Shown: positions 7,946 to 17,789, counted from the stretch's first letter. The stretch: 64,000 nt of DNA from Chitinophaga japonensis (GCF_007830125.1 NZ_VLLG01000002.1:1620550-1684549), one strand, 5' to 3'. Translations and numbers: made by a program. The notes: generated by a model from the sequence alone, not told the origin.

Positions 7946-10467
7946 GCCTGACCACGTATCACCAGAAACGGGACTTTAAGAAAACATCGGAGCCAAAAGG
8001 AGGCAAGGCGGACAGGGGGAAGCACGTATTTGTGATACAGCGCCACCATGCTTCCCGTATACACTATGATTTTCGCCTGGAAGTGGCGGGAGTGCTGAAA
8101 AGCTGGGCCGTGCCCAAAGGCCCCTCCCTGAACCCCAACGATAAAAGGCTGGCTATGCAGGTGGAAGACCATCCGTATGATTACAAGGATTTTTCCGGCG
8201 AGATACCACGCGGCAACTATGGCGCAGGTACCGTGTACGTATGGGACAAAGGCGCTTATGAGCTGGTGAATGCCAACGGGAAGGATTTTGACAAAACCGC
8301 CCTGCGCGAGATCAATGAGGGCAACCTGAAGCTCCGGCTCAAGGGCCACAAGCTGAAAGGAGAATTTGCCCTGGTGAAGATGAAGAACAAGGAAGATAAC
8401 TCCTGGCTGCTGCTGAAGCATAAGGACGATTATGCCGTAAAAGAGGAGTATAACAGTGAAGATTACACGCCGGAACGGGAAAAAGCAAAAGGCATTCGCT
8501 ACTGGCAGCAGGAGAAGTCCGGCGCCGGCAGTAAAAAGAAAGCCCGTCCAAAAGCAAAAGTACCCACCGCCAAAAAGTATAAGCCCACTATGGCCACCCT
8601 GGTGGACGAAGCTTTCAGCCGGGAAGGATGGCTGTTTGAGCCCAAGTGGGACGGCTACCGCGCTATTGCCGATGTGCGGAATGGTAAGGCAGACCTGTAC
8701 TCCCGGAACAACATCTCCTTTAACAAAGACTATGTGCCTATCGTAAAAGCCGTAGAGAAAATTGCGCACAGTGTGGTGCTGGATGGAGAGGTGGTAGTGC
8801 TGAACAGCAAAGGCGTATCCGATTTCCAGGCTTTACAGAATTACAAGACCACCGGGAAGGGAAAGCTCACCTACGTGGTGTTTGACCTGTTGTACCTGAA
8901 CGGGGAAGACCTGCTGCAAATGCCCCTGATCGAAAGAAAAACATTGCTGCAGGAGGTAGTGCGGCAGTTGAATGACAAAACAGTACTGTATTCCGATCAT
9001 GTGCTCACAGATGGGGAAAAGCTGCTGAAAAAGGCCACGGGAAAAGGATGGGAAGGCATTATAGCCAAAAAAACAGATAGCCAGTATGAAGAGAACCGGC
9101 GCACCATGAGCTGGCTGAAGATGAAAATACTGAACCAGCAGGAGGCTATCATTTGCGGCTATACGGCGCCGCGCGGCAGCCGAAAGAAGCTGGGCGCACT
9201 GGTGCTGGGTGTGCTGGATGACAAAGGCGGGCTGCGGTATATAGGGCATTGCGGCGGCGGGCTGAATGGCGCCATGATCAACCTGCTGTATGAAAAGCTG
9301 CAGCCCCTGCGCCAGCGCACATCGGTATTCAAAGAAAAGATCAAAACCAATATGCCGGTTACCTGGGTAAAGCCGGTGCTGGTATGCCAGGTAAAATTCT
9401 CCTCCTGGACTGAAGGCGGGCACCTGCGCCAGCCCATATTCCTGGGCCTGCGGGAAGACAAGCCGGTACAGGAGGTGCACCAGGAAACCGCAAAATCATT
9501 GCACATGGCTACTACCAGAAAGGCGGCTGCACCAGCCGCCAAAGAGCGCACGCTGAAGCTGAACGGGAAAGAAGTAACACTGACCAACCAGCAGAAGATA
9601 TTCTGGCCGGATGAAAAGATCACCAAAGGCCAGTTGATAGACTACTACCTGTCCGTCGCGCAATACCTGCTGCCCTACCTGAAGAACAGGCCCCTGAGCC
9701 TGCACCGCTTTCCCAATGGCATTAAAGGCAGCAGTTTTTACCAGAAAGACCTGGACCTGGAAAATACGCCCTCCTGGGTAAAGACCCTGCCGCACTTTTC
9801 CACTTCTTCCAACAAGAACGTGGATTACCTGGTATGTAACAATGAAGCCACCCTGGCCTATATGATCAACCTGGGATGTATAGAGGTAAATCCCTGGCTG
9901 TCCCGCATTGGCCGCCTGGATAACCCGGATTACCTGGTGATGGACCTGGACCCGGAAGGCATCGGGTTTAAATACGTAGTGGAAACGGCGCTCTGCATCA
10001 AGGACATCCTGGACCACCTGAAAATAAAAGCCTGGTGCAAGACTTCCGGCGCTTCGGGCCTGCATATATATGTACCCACCGGTGCAAAATATACCTACGA
10101 AACCTGTCGCCTGTTTGCCGAATACATTGCCCGGCAAACCCATCAGCAGTTGCCTCGCACCACCAGCATTGTGCGCGCCAAATCCCAGCGCAGGAAAAAG
10201 GTGTATGTGGATTACCTGCAGAACAGCCGGGGGCAGACCATTGCCGCGCCTTACGCTGTACGACCACGTCCCGGCGCGCCGGTGGCCACACCCCTGCTGT
10301 GGGAGGAGGTGAACGATGGCCTGAATGTAACGGACTTCCATATGGGCAATACCCTGGACCGCATACAGGCTATGGGCGATCTCTGGCAGCCTGTGCAACA
10401 GGAAAAGAACGACCTGCGGAAAGTGATACAGCAGATCGAAAAAATGGCGCAGGCAGAAATGGAATAG
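7942..10467 (+). CDS. ligD: Multifunctional NHEJ DNA ligase LigD
   Basis: 841 residues in the order phosphoesterase, ligase, polymerase. The PE domain (about 1-170) shows the catalytic histidines (FVIQRHHASRIHYDFRLE, EDHPYDY). The ATP-dependent ligase domain (about 210-510) has the nucleotidyl lysine in EPKWDGYRA, DGEVV, EGIIAK and WLKMK. The primase-like POL domain (about 545-841) has the DxD metal motif in MDLDPEG and SGLHIYVP. All three activities look intact, so the enzyme should trim, fill and seal ends brought by Ku. The PE-LIG-POL order is the Pseudomonas type, not the mycobacterial POL-PE-LIG. It is coupled to ku by a 4-nt overlap. Confidence 0.97.
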   Translation: MSLTTYHQKRDFKKTSEPKGGKADRGKHVFVIQRHHASRIHYDFRLEVAGVLKSWAVPKGPSLNPNDKRLAMQVEDHPYDYKDFSGEIPRGNYGAGTVYVWDKGAYELVNANGKDFDKTALREINEGNLKLRLKGHKLKGEFALVKMKNKEDNSWLLLKHKDDYAVKEEYNSEDYTPEREKAKGIRYWQQEKSGAGSKKKARPKAKVPTAKKYKPTMATLVDEAFSREGWLFEPKWDGYRAIADVRNGKADLYSRNNISFNKDYVPIVKAVEKIAHSVVLDGEVVVLNSKGVSDFQALQNYKTTGKGKLTYVVFDLLYLNGEDLLQMPLIERKTLLQEVVRQLNDKTVLYSDHVLTDGEKLLKKATGKGWEGIIAKKTDSQYEENRRTMSWLKMKILNQQEAIICGYTAPRGSRKKLGALVLGVLDDKGGLRYIGHCGGGLNGAMINLLYEKLQPLRQRTSVFKEKIKTNMPVTWVKPVLVCQVKFSSWTEGGHLRQPIFLGLREDKPVQEVHQETAKSLHMATTRKAAAPAAKERTLKLNGKEVTLTNQQKIFWPDEKITKGQLIDYYLSVAQYLLPYLKNRPLSLHRFPNGIKGSSFYQKDLDLENTPSWVKTLPHFSTSSNKNVDYLVCNNEATLAYMINLGCIEVNPWLSRIGRLDNPDYLVMDLDPEGIGFKYVVETALCIKDILDHLKIKAWCKTSGASGLHIYVPTGAKYTYETCRLFAEYIARQTHQQLPRTTSIVRAKSQRRKKVYVDYLQNSRGQTIAAPYAVRPRPGAPVATPLLWEEVNDGLNVTDFHMGNTLDRIQAMGDLWQPVQQEKNDLRKVIQQIEKMAQAEME

Positions 10468-10505
10468 TGTTTGTAAAATTTACAGGAGAACAAAACAGTT
10501 AAATT

Positions 10506-10997
10506 ATGGCTACCGCGCATCATCCCGTAAAAGTAGGCTTCCTGTACAGCCTGGTCATTTCTGTCATATCGCTGGTGCTCACTATTATTTTCTACGCCAC
10601 CAATACGTATTCAGTGCTGTGGACAGGATACTTTGTAAACGCGGTGCTTTTCCTGGGCGTGCTGTTTGCTATCTGGCATTACAACCGGCAGCACGAGGAT
10701 AAGTCTTCCATGAAGGCGCTTTTCGGCATCGGCCTGCGCATTACCCTGGTGGTAACCGTGGTGCTCACCATTTTTTCCATTATACTGCACCTGATCGCAC
10801 TAAACAACCCTTCCGGCAGCGCCATCGCGGCGCAGGGCAGTGAGGGAACAGGCCCGCAGGGAGTAGATGTGCCGAGGAATTTCTGGGTGTTCCTGATCAG
10901 TAACGTTTTTTTCTCCAACGGCGTAGTAGGCATACTGGCCTCGCTGATGGGCGCCATGTACTTTAAGCGGAACCAGAAAAGCACCTACGAAGATTAG
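10506..10997 (+). CDS. DUF4199 family membrane protein
   Basis: 163 residues with four predicted membrane helices (about 11-29, 36-56, 70-95 and 125-148), matching the short DUF4199 family common in Bacteroidota. No catalytic motif is visible and the role is unknown. A weakly hydrophilic loop rich in Gly/Ser (about 97-120) separates helices three and four. It starts 38 nt after ligD on the same strand and may be the last gene of that transcript. Confidence 0.75.
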   Translation: MATAHHPVKVGFLYSLVISVISLVLTIIFYATNTYSVLWTGYFVNAVLFLGVLFAIWHYNRQHEDKSSMKALFGIGLRITLVVTVVLTIFSIILHLIALNNPSGSAIAAQGSEGTGPQGVDVPRNFWVFLISNVFFSNGVVGILASLMGAMYFKRNQKSTYED

Positions 10998-11015
10998 GCG
11001 TGCTGCGCAAATACC

Positions 11016-11023
11016 TACCTTTG
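11016..11023 (+). promoter_or_regulatory. -7 element (TACCTTTG) before the sigma-54 regulator
   Basis: TACCTTTG fits TAnnTTTG exactly and lies 21 nt before the ATG at 11045. No TTTG is present at the -33 distance, so support is partial. Confidence 0.4.
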
Positions 11024-11044
11024 TGCTGTTTTATCTGAAGCACC

Positions 11045-12382
11045 ATGCCCAAAGGTCATATCCTGATTATTGATGATGAAGAGCAACTGCGTAAGCTGCT
11101 CAGCCGTTTGCTAACGCTGGAAGGCTACACGCTGCACGAGGCGGGCAGCATCCGCGCCGCCACCAGGCTGCTGGAAAAGGAAGCCGTGCACGTGGTCCTG
11201 TCTGATGTGAAGCTGCCGGATGGCAACGGGGTGGTCTGGACCGCCACGCTGAAAAACCGGTATCCTGAAACTGAAGTGATCGTGCTGACGGCATACGGTA
11301 ATATAGCGGACGGGGTGCAGGCCATCAAGAACGGGGCTTTTGATTACATAGTGAAAGGGGATGACAACAACCGGATACTACCCCTGGTGAGCAAGGCCAT
11401 GGATAAGGCCCTGCTGCAATTCAGGGTACGGCACCTGGAAAAGCAGATAGGCGGCAAATACAGTTTTGACAATATCATCGGGCAATCCCCGGCTATCCGG
11501 TCGGCCATTGCGCTGGCAGAGAAAGCGGCGCCGGCAGATGTTACCGTGCTGCTGCTGGGCGAAACCGGGGCGGGTAAGGAAGTCTTTGCCCAGGCGATTC
11601 ACCAGGGCAGCGGGCGCCGCCAGCAGCCTTTTGTGGCGGTGAACTGCAGCGCCTTTGGCCGGGAGTTGCTGGAAAGCGAATTGTTCGGTTCCGTGGCCGG
11701 GGCTTTTACCGGTGCAGTAAAGGACAGAAAGGGATTTTTCGAAGAAGCGGGGGGCGGCACCATCTTCCTGGACGAAATAGGCGAGATGCCGGTAGAACTG
11801 CAGGCTAAATTGTTGCGGGTGCTGGAGTCGGGTGAGTTTTACCGCGTAGGGGAGGCGGTGCCTACCAAAACGGATGTACGCATTATTGCCGCTACCAACC
11901 GGAACCTGGAGGCGGAGATAGCCGCCGGCCACTTCCGGGAAGACCTCTACTACCGGTTGTCCGGTTTCCAGGTGCAGTTGCCTTCGCTGAACCAGCGCCC
12001 GGAAGATATTCCCCTGCTGGCCGGCTGGTTTATACAGCAACTGGGGCCTAAGCTCAATAAAAGGGTAAGCGGTATGGCGCCCGCCTTCCTGCAGGCCCTG
12101 CAGCAGCACGTGTGGAAAGGCAATATCCGGGAGCTGCGCAACGTAATAGAGCGGGCTATCATACTAACGGACACGGAAGTACTGGAAGCCGCCGTGCTGC
12201 CCCTGGATTTTCAGTGGCGCCCCCCTGCCGGCGAAACCGGTTCCCTGCGCCTGGCAGACATGGAGAAACAGCATATCCGCAAGGTGCTGGCCTTTACCAG
12301 CGGCAATAAAACAAAAGCGGCAGAACTGATGGAGATCGGGCTGACGACGTTGTACAATAAGATCAGGGAGTATAATTTATAA
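11045..12382 (+). CDS. Sigma-54-dependent response regulator (NtrC/ZraR type)
   Basis: 445 residues. A receiver domain (1-120) has the acidic pair IIDDEE, phospho-Asp in LSDVKLPDG and Lys in YIVKGD. An AAA+ sigma-54 activator domain (about 138-375) has Walker A GETGAGKE, the sigma-54-contacting GAFTGA loop, Walker [14 protein letters not shown] and the arginine-finger region. A Fis-type helix-turn-helix ends the protein ([20 protein letters not shown]). It should activate RpoN promoters when phosphorylated. No partner kinase is adjacent; the phosphorelay at 1-3085 is a candidate but unproven. Its stop overlaps the stop of the opposing ChrA gene by 6 nt. Confidence 0.95.
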   Translation: MPKGHILIIDDEEQLRKLLSRLLTLEGYTLHEAGSIRAATRLLEKEAVHVVLSDVKLPDGNGVVWTATLKNRYPETEVIVLTAYGNIADGVQAIKNGAFDYIVKGDDNNRILPLVSKAMDKALLQFRVRHLEKQIGGKYSFDNIIGQSPAIRSAIALAEKAAPADVTVLLLGETGAGKEVFAQAIHQGSGRRQQPFVAVNCSAFGRELLESELFGSVAGAFTGAVKDRKGFFEEAGGGTIFLDEIGEMPVELQAKLLRVLESGEFYRVGEAVPTKTDVRIIAATNRNLEAEIAAGHFREDLYYRLSGFQVQLPSLNQRPEDIPLLAGWFIQQLGPKLNKRVSGMAPAFLQALQQHVWKGNIRELRNVIERAIILTDTEVLEAAVLPLDFQWRPPAGETGSLRLADMEKQHIRKVLAFTSGNKTKAAELMEIGLTTLYNKIREYNL

Positions 12383-13570
12383 CCACCACCCCAGTAACAG
12401 GCATGCCAGTACGATAAAGGGTGAAGGCACCTGCGTAAGGCAAAGCACTGCCAGGGTGGTGAGCATGATCAGCAGGTTATACCAGTTCACCGGTATTGCA
12501 AAGAACAGCATAAAGGTGGCCGCCCACATAATACCTACCACTACCGCATTGATCCCTTCCAGCGCGCGGTATATCACCACGTATTTTTTTAGATTGTGCC
12601 ACAGCGGAAAAAAGAAAAGCACCAGCAGCAGGCTGGGAAGGAAAATGGCCAGGGGGGCCAGCAGGCAGCCCAGGAACTGGTAGCCCATGCCCAGGTTACG
12701 CATTACCATGCCGCCCACATAGGCGGACATGGAGAAGGTAGGCCCCGGTAGCGCCCGCATAATGCCCGCGCCGGTGAGCAGCTCTTCTGCGGTCATAAAC
12801 TGCGTTTTGGCGCGGGTAACATACTGCTCCAGCATCATGGCTATCAGCATGTCGCCACCACCAAATACCAGGCTGCCAAAACGATAGAAGTTCTCAAACA
12901 GGTTAAACGGCCGGCGGGTGATCCAGTTATGCGTACGCGCCAGCTCGGAGAAAAAACCGGCCAGGATGAACAGCAGGGCAAACAGCCACAGGTTGTTCCA
13001 CTGCAGCTTCCTGGGTTTCTCCGTGGAGCCGGGTATGCGCCTGTTACTGAAGTTGGATACCACGCCGCCCAGTATGATCAGGATCGGAAAGGCCCAGGGC
13101 GATTTCAGGTACAGGGAGCCCAGCATGGCCACCAGCATAATAAAAAAGGTAGCCTTGTTGCGGATGCTGATGCTATAGGCCCGGATGCCGCCAAAGGCCA
13201 GGAAGCCTACGGCCATCGGCTGTACATACTTGAATATGTCCACGTCCAGCGCCTTCTTGTCAAAATACTGCAGCAGGAAGCTCAGGGAGCCCATGAGCAG
13301 GCAGGCCGGCGTTACCCATATCAGCATGGTAACAACGGCCAAGGGCACCCCGCCGCGTTTGAAACCTATCAGGGTAAGCGTTTGGGTGGAAGAAGCGCCC
13401 GGCAGCAACTGGCAGAAAGCATTGTATTCCATCAGCTCCTCCGCCGTAACGTCTTTACGCTGGTTCACAAAGGTTTTCATCATCATGGCCAGGTGGCCTT
13501 GGGGCCCCCCGTAAGCGGTGATGCTATGGAATAATACAGCTTTTAAAAAAGGAATATGACGTAGAAACAT
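12377..13570 (-). CDS. chrA: ChrA-family (chromate ion transporter) protein
   Basis: 397 residues from ATG 13570. A TTG six codons upstream (13588) is also in frame but lies in repeat DNA. Two homologous halves, each with several membrane helices, carry the CHR signatures: [12 protein letters not shown] and [17 protein letters not shown] in the first half, [11 protein letters not shown] and [17 protein letters not shown] in the second. Known members export chromate or act as anion permeases; the substrate cannot be read from sequence. The stop codon overlaps the preceding plus-strand regulator, so any terminator must lie inside the opposing gene. Confidence 0.93.
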   Translation of the reverse strand: MFLRHIPFLKAVLFHSITAYGGPQGHLAMMMKTFVNQRKDVTAEELMEYNAFCQLLPGASSTQTLTLIGFKRGGVPLAVVTMLIWVTPACLLMGSLSFLLQYFDKKALDVDIFKYVQPMAVGFLAFGGIRAYSISIRNKATFFIMLVAMLGSLYLKSPWAFPILIILGGVVSNFSNRRIPGSTEKPRKLQWNNLWLFALLFILAGFFSELARTHNWITRRPFNLFENFYRFGSLVFGGGDMLIAMMLEQYVTRAKTQFMTAEELLTGAGIMRALPGPTFSMSAYVGGMVMRNLGMGYQFLGCLLAPLAIFLPSLLLVLFFFPLWHNLKKYVVIYRALEGINAVVVGIMWAATFMLFFAIPVNWYNLLIMLTTLAVLCLTQVPSPFIVLACLLLGWWL

Positions 13571-13594
13571 AAATTTGCGAAATTCCAAATGCTA

Positions 13595-13715
13595 AAATTC
13601 CAAATCCCAAAATCCAAATTCCAAACGGGATAACGTACCAGTAATGAAAACCGTCTGCCTTTAGTTGAAAGGTATATGTTTCTTTTTGGAATTTGGATTT
13701 TGGGATTTGGAATTT
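13595..13715. repeat. Heptamer inverted repeat, AATTCCA family, copy 1
   Basis: Perfect 31-nt arms (13595-13625 and 13685-13715) separated by 59 nt. Each arm is four 7-mers plus AAA: AAATTCC, AAATCCC, AAAATCC, AAATTCC. The outer end overlaps the stop codon (13714-13716) of the upstream 2OG oxygenase and the inner sequence lies before chrA. One partial extra unit lies at 13581-13594. Confidence 0.85.
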
Positions 13716-14673
13716 ATTTCTTCAGCCCGATTTCCCTCAACCGCTCGTCCAGGTATTCCCCGGCAGTAATAGGCGCGTACTCCAGCGGATGCGCAGCATC
13801 CACGCAGCTTTCCAGGCAGTCCAGCCGCATACCGGATTGGGGATGCAGGAAAAAGGGAATGGAGTAACGGCTGGTATGCCACATTTCCCGGGGCGGGTTT
13901 ACCACGCGGTGGGTTGTGGACTTCAGGCGGTTATTGGTCAGGCGCTGCAGCATGTCGCCCACGTTCACTACGATCTGTTCGGGCAGGGAGGTGACCGGTA
14001 CCCAGTTGTTTTGCTTGTCCAGTATCTGCAACCCGTCTGCAGAAGCGCCTACCAGCAGGGTGATGAGGTTGATGTCCTCATGCTGTTCTGCCCGGATGGC
14101 GGACCTGGGCTCCTGCGTGATAGGAGGATAGTGGATAGCGCGCAGGATGGAATTGCCGTTATGGATCTTGCCGTCAAAATAATGTTCGTCCAGGTCCAGG
14201 TACAGGGCAATGGCCTGCAGCAGGTAGCGGCCCGATTTTTCAAAGGCGCGGTAGGCCTTGAAAAAGGTAGGGGTAAACTCCGGTACTTCCTTTACTTCCA
14301 CGTTAGGCGGGTATTCTTCTTTAATGGGGTCTTCATCTTCCACGGTTTGCCCGAACTGGAAGAACTCTTTCAGGTCCGGCGCGTCAAATCCCTTGGCATG
14401 TTCCTTCCCGAAAGAGGTGTAGCCGCGCTGACCCGCCAACTCCGGTATCTCGTACTGGTACTTGGTATCGGGGGGCAATGCAAAAAAACGTTGCACGTAC
14501 TTGTAGAGATCCGCGATCAGGGCGTCGGGGATGCCGTGGTTCTTTACCGCTACAAAGCCTACTTCCTCGTAGGCTTTTCCCAGCGCCTGCACAAAACCGG
14601 TCTTGCTTTTAGCGTCGCCGGAGGTAAAGGCGGCGAGGTCCACAACAGGGATGGAATGTGTTACTGTTGCCAT
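13714..14673 (-). CDS. 2-oxoglutarate/Fe(II) oxygenase (isopenicillin N synthase-like)
   Basis: 319 residues from ATG 14673 (MATVTHSIPVVDLAAF); the upstream in-frame extension is not family-like. An N-terminal DIOX_N region (1-120) is followed by the double-stranded beta-helix. Iron ligands are visible as HxD in AEQHEDINLITLL and the distal His in KSTTHRVVNP; the 2OG-binding Arg-x-Ser is RYSIPFF. It should be an active non-haem iron oxygenase; the substrate is unknown. It heads the repeat that precedes chrA and is preceded by the haloperoxidase-like gene on the same strand (60-nt gap), so co-expression is plausible. Confidence 0.93.
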   Translation of the reverse strand: MATVTHSIPVVDLAAFTSGDAKSKTGFVQALGKAYEEVGFVAVKNHGIPDALIADLYKYVQRFFALPPDTKYQYEIPELAGQRGYTSFGKEHAKGFDAPDLKEFFQFGQTVEDEDPIKEEYPPNVEVKEVPEFTPTFFKAYRAFEKSGRYLLQAIALYLDLDEHYFDGKIHNGNSILRAIHYPPITQEPRSAIRAEQHEDINLITLLVGASADGLQILDKQNNWVPVTSLPEQIVVNVGDMLQRLTNNRLKSTTHRVVNPPREMWHTSRYSIPFFLHPQSGMRLDCLESCVDAAHPLEYAPITAGEYLDERLREIGLKK

Positions 14674-14733
14674 AATGGATTTTTTAGGAGAAATAAAGGT
14701 ACCGTAAAAAAGCAAAATATAAATTTTACTGCC

Positions 14734-16212
14734 TTAGCGGCTGCCATCCGCCTGCCCCAGTTTTACGGCAAAGCTGCCTATTTCCTTCCCGTATTGCAGG
14801 CTGCTGTCCGCCTCGAAGCGGTATTGCGCGCCGCTGTATATACGAGACAGGCTGGCTTCCCCGGCCATGTCGCTAAAGCGTTGCGCATCTGCGGGAAACA
14901 GGTAGCCCAATACGGTAGCTGCAGCGCCTGCAAATGCGGCGTGGCAGGAGGCGCTTGCCGGCTGCCCTGCCGGGCGGAGGTAAGCATAGCGGGCGCCGGC
15001 CTCCAGGGCGCAAACGCCGGCATCGCAGAGGGCCAGGTTCAGCAGGCAAAGGGCGCGGGCCACCCTTAGTTCGCCAGGCCGTTGCCGGGCGATGCTGGCG
15101 CAGGCTATTTCATTCCAGTGGCCGGCCGGGGTGCAGGAGCCTGCGCTGTCCGCCCACTGTTTTGCTACAAGCTGCGCTGCCGCGCCGGGCTCCTGCCTGT
15201 AGCGCTGTAATTCCTGCTGCGCTTCATTAAAGCCCGGCGACCCGGGGGCGGGAGGCGGGCCGGGACGCAGGGAGTCCCGCTCGGCAACGGAAAGCGTCCA
15301 CAATATGATATCATCAAAAAATGCCGGCGGCTGGCTGGAAATTTCCGGGTTTTCCCGCGGTCCGCCGCTGATACGCAGTATCGTATCTGCAGCAGGAAGA
15401 AGCTTCTGCTGCGCAACCTGCCGGAGCGCCTGCTCCAGGCCATCCTTACGCAGCCTGGCCAGCACCTTGTCCGTTACAAAATCGGCAATGGCTTCCCCCC
15501 CGGCAATATCGCTGAAAGTAGCAATGCCGGACAGCAGTTTCGCCTTCTTCTGCGCATTCGCCATTTCCAGTAATGACGCGCTGTCCTGAGGGAACAGCGC
15601 CTTCAGCAAACGGTAGCCTACCTGCGCCACCACGGCATCCTCTGAAGGATAGCCGGGCAGCTCTATCTGGTAAGGTTCCAGGGATTGTATCTGCCCGCTG
15701 ATCACCGCCGGCTGCGGCCGCATGTTGAGGAACTTGTAGTACCAGCAGCTAACCATGGCGTCGTATACCGCCACATTAAAAGCGGCATAGGCACGGGCCG
15801 CGTAGGCAGGATGTGCAAAGGAAAATGGAGGAACACTGTCAGCATCGGGGTCCGGGGGCAGGTTGTATTTGGCCACCAGCGCGCGCAGTTTTTCATTCCA
15901 GCGTAAAATGCCGCTGCCTCTCCATTGATTAATGAGCGCGCGGTCTGTATCCATCAGGCTGGCCTGGAGCTGTACGATCTGGCTGATCTCCTGCTGGTAG
16001 GCGGCGCTGCCCGTGGTGGCGGCAGCGGGAATGCGCACTTCCGAAGCGCTTTCCAGTACCACTGTTCGCCAGGTGCCGCCCTGGGCATCTGCAGCAGCAG
16101 GCCCGAATGCGGGCAGCGCTCTTTCCATCGTTTCCTTATCGCAAGCGCTCAGGCATCCCAGTAGCAGCAACAGGGCCGTCCACAGGTAAGGCGCCTTGCT
16201 GCTCAGTGGCAT
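14734..16212 (-). CDS. PAP2/vanadium haloperoxidase-like lipoprotein with degenerate active site
   Basis: 492 residues from ATG 16212; a Met at 16239 is an alternative. A signal peptide ends in the lipobox LSAC, so it is probably a lipoprotein. The fold signature appears twice: GYPSEDAVVAQVGYRLLKALFP with a weak trailing SGIATFSDIAGG, and PASASCHAAFAGAAATVLGYLF with SRIYSGAQYRFEAD. In active enzymes these read PSGH and SRiygGvHf. Here the first copy has lost Gly-His, and the second keeps a His (SCH) but has Gln for the vanadate/phosphate-ligating His. Catalysis by the classical mechanism is therefore doubtful. Its upstream neighbour is an FAD oxidase separated by a strong terminator. Confidence 0.8.
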   Translation of the reverse strand: MPLSSKAPYLWTALLLLLGCLSACDKETMERALPAFGPAAADAQGGTWRTVVLESASEVRIPAAATTGSAAYQQEISQIVQLQASLMDTDRALINQWRGSGILRWNEKLRALVAKYNLPPDPDADSVPPFSFAHPAYAARAYAAFNVAVYDAMVSCWYYKFLNMRPQPAVISGQIQSLEPYQIELPGYPSEDAVVAQVGYRLLKALFPQDSASLLEMANAQKKAKLLSGIATFSDIAGGEAIADFVTDKVLARLRKDGLEQALRQVAQQKLLPAADTILRISGGPRENPEISSQPPAFFDDIILWTLSVAERDSLRPGPPPAPGSPGFNEAQQELQRYRQEPGAAAQLVAKQWADSAGSCTPAGHWNEIACASIARQRPGELRVARALCLLNLALCDAGVCALEAGARYAYLRPAGQPASASCHAAFAGAAATVLGYLFPADAQRFSDMAGEASLSRIYSGAQYRFEADSSLQYGKEIGSFAVKLGQADGSR

Positions 16213-16308
16213 TGGTTTTTTTCTGCAGGGTATTAACATGTTGTAGGTCCCGTAATAAAAAGTGTGACACAGTTCTTTTCTATAACGTATTTTATGCCGT
16301 TTTGCGCA

Positions 16309-16348
16309 TAAAAAAAGTAACGGAGGATATTTTTTATCCTCCGTTACT
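16309..16348 (-). terminator. Intrinsic terminator of the FAD-oxidase gene
   Basis: A perfect 14-bp stem (AGTAACGGAGGATA at 16316-16329, complement at 16335-16348) with a 5-nt loop. On the minus strand it is followed by a run of seven T (16309-16315). It lies 22 nt past the oxidase stop. Confidence 0.92.
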
Positions 16349-16370
16349 AAATATACGGGACTATCTTCAA

Positions 16371-17789
16371 TCAAACAACAGTGGGGCGAATGTTCTGGTT
16401 CACCCGGAACAGGTTGCCGGGGTCATACTTGTTCTTCACCGCTACCAGGCGCTCATAGTTTTCGCCGTAGGTGGCTTTTACCCGCTCTTCCCCTTCGTTC
16501 ATCATAAAGTTTACATAAGCGCCGCCGGCGGAATAGGGGTGCAGGGCCTCCCAGTAGGCCTTGGTCCAGGCCGTGATCACATCGTTATGTCCCGGGTCGG
16601 GGTCTACGCCTACGATCACCTCCGCCCAGTTGGCCTGCCGGTAGCTCCAGGCGGTATCCGTATTGTCTACGCGCCGGGCCGCCCCGTTTACCGGGTACAG
16701 GTGCATGGTAGAATGCATGCTGGGCAACTGTGCCCCGAATTTTACATGCTCTGCAATGGCTTCATCGCTCAGCTCATTCACGAAATCGGCTTTCCAGTAC
16801 CATTGCAGGCCGGGCGGGTACAGGGCGTCAAACATGCTGTTCAGCGCGGGCACCGGTATGTAGTGCAGCAGTTCCAGCGCCGGCGGCTCCTGGCTGCGGA
16901 TATTGCCCAGCAGGGCCTCCGCCTTTTCCGCTTCCCCGGTATAGGCCCACACCACGCCGCACATCTTTTTATTGTGCAGGTGCTCGGGGAAAGGCGGCGC
17001 CGGCGGTACGGTCAGGAATGCAAAGAAGCCGTTCAGCTCTTCCGGGGCGATGCAGATGAAGGAGCGGTACCATTGCAGGATCTTTGTGGCATGTTCCATT
17101 TCCCAAAGCATGGGACCGCCGTATACCTGGCTGATGGGGTGCAGCCGGAACAGGAAGGAGGTGACTACGCCAAAATTGCCGCCGCCGCCCCGGATAGCCC
17201 AGAAAAGGTCCGCGTTTTCCGTAGCGCTGGCTTTTACAAAACGGCCGTCGGCCAATACCATGTTGGCTGCCAGCAGGTTGTCAATAGCCAGCCCATACCG
17301 GCGCGTCAGGTGGCCCAGGCCGCCGCCCAGGGTAATGCCCCCTACGCCGGTGGTGGAAATAATGCCGCTGGGAGTAGCCAGCCCAAAAGCATGCGTGGCA
17401 TGGTCTATATCTCCCAGGGTGCAGCCGGCCGCCACCCAGGCGGTACGTGCATCCGGGTCTACGGAAATGCCTTTCATACGCGAGAGGTCTATTACCAGGC
17501 CGTCATCACATACGCCCAGGCCGCCGCCGTTGTGGCCGCCGCTCCGGATGGCCGTCAGCAGTTGGTTGTCCCGGCAAAAATGAACGCAGTTGATAACGTC
17601 TGCTTCGTCCACACAGCGGGCGATAAAACGGGGATGGCAGTCTATCATGCCGTTATATACCTTGCGGGCGGTATCATATTGCGGGTCTCCGGGCTCAATT
17701 AACTCGCCACGCAGGGTGGCCTTAAAAGCGGCGATTTTGTCACTGTTCATCATGGCCGCTGTATCCACGGCGGGGGTAATTGTTGACAT
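16371..17789 (-). CDS. FAD-linked oxidase (berberine bridge enzyme-like)
   Basis: 472 residues from ATG 17789 (MSTITPAVDTAAMM). A PCMH-type FAD domain (about 45-215) contains the flavinylation His in AIRSGGHNGGG and the loop TTGVGGITLGGGLGHLTRRYG. The second covalent link of bicovalent enzymes needs a Cys in the latter region; none is seen, so flavin is probably attached through His alone. A BBE domain closes the protein (ENYERLVAVKNKYDPGNLFRVNQN). Such enzymes oxidise alcohols, sugars or alkaloid-like substrates with O2. No Tat or Sec signal is apparent. It is transcribed toward the haloperoxidase-like gene but a strong terminator separates them. Confidence 0.93.
   Translation of the reverse strand: MSTITPAVDTAAMMNSDKIAAFKATLRGELIEPGDPQYDTARKVYNGMIDCHPRFIARCVDEADVINCVHFCRDNQLLTAIRSGGHNGGGLGVCDDGLVIDLSRMKGISVDPDARTAWVAAGCTLGDIDHATHAFGLATPSGIISTTGVGGITLGGGLGHLTRRYGLAIDNLLAANMVLADGRFVKASATENADLFWAIRGGGGNFGVVTSFLFRLHPISQVYGGPMLWEMEHATKILQWYRSFICIAPEELNGFFAFLTVPPAPPFPEHLHNKKMCGVVWAYTGEAEKAEALLGNIRSQEPPALELLHYIPVPALNSMFDALYPPGLQWYWKADFVNELSDEAIAEHVKFGAQLPSMHSTMHLYPVNGAARRVDNTDTAWSYRQANWAEVIVGVDPDPGHNDVITAWTKAYWEALHPYSAGGAYVNFMMNEGEERVKATYGENYERLVAVKNKYDPGNLFRVNQNIRPTVV

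Noticed and set aside
13693..15069. Long plus-strand reading frame
   Set aside because: It is the antisense shadow of the 2OG oxygenase and haloperoxidase-like genes, whose minus-strand products have clear motifs.
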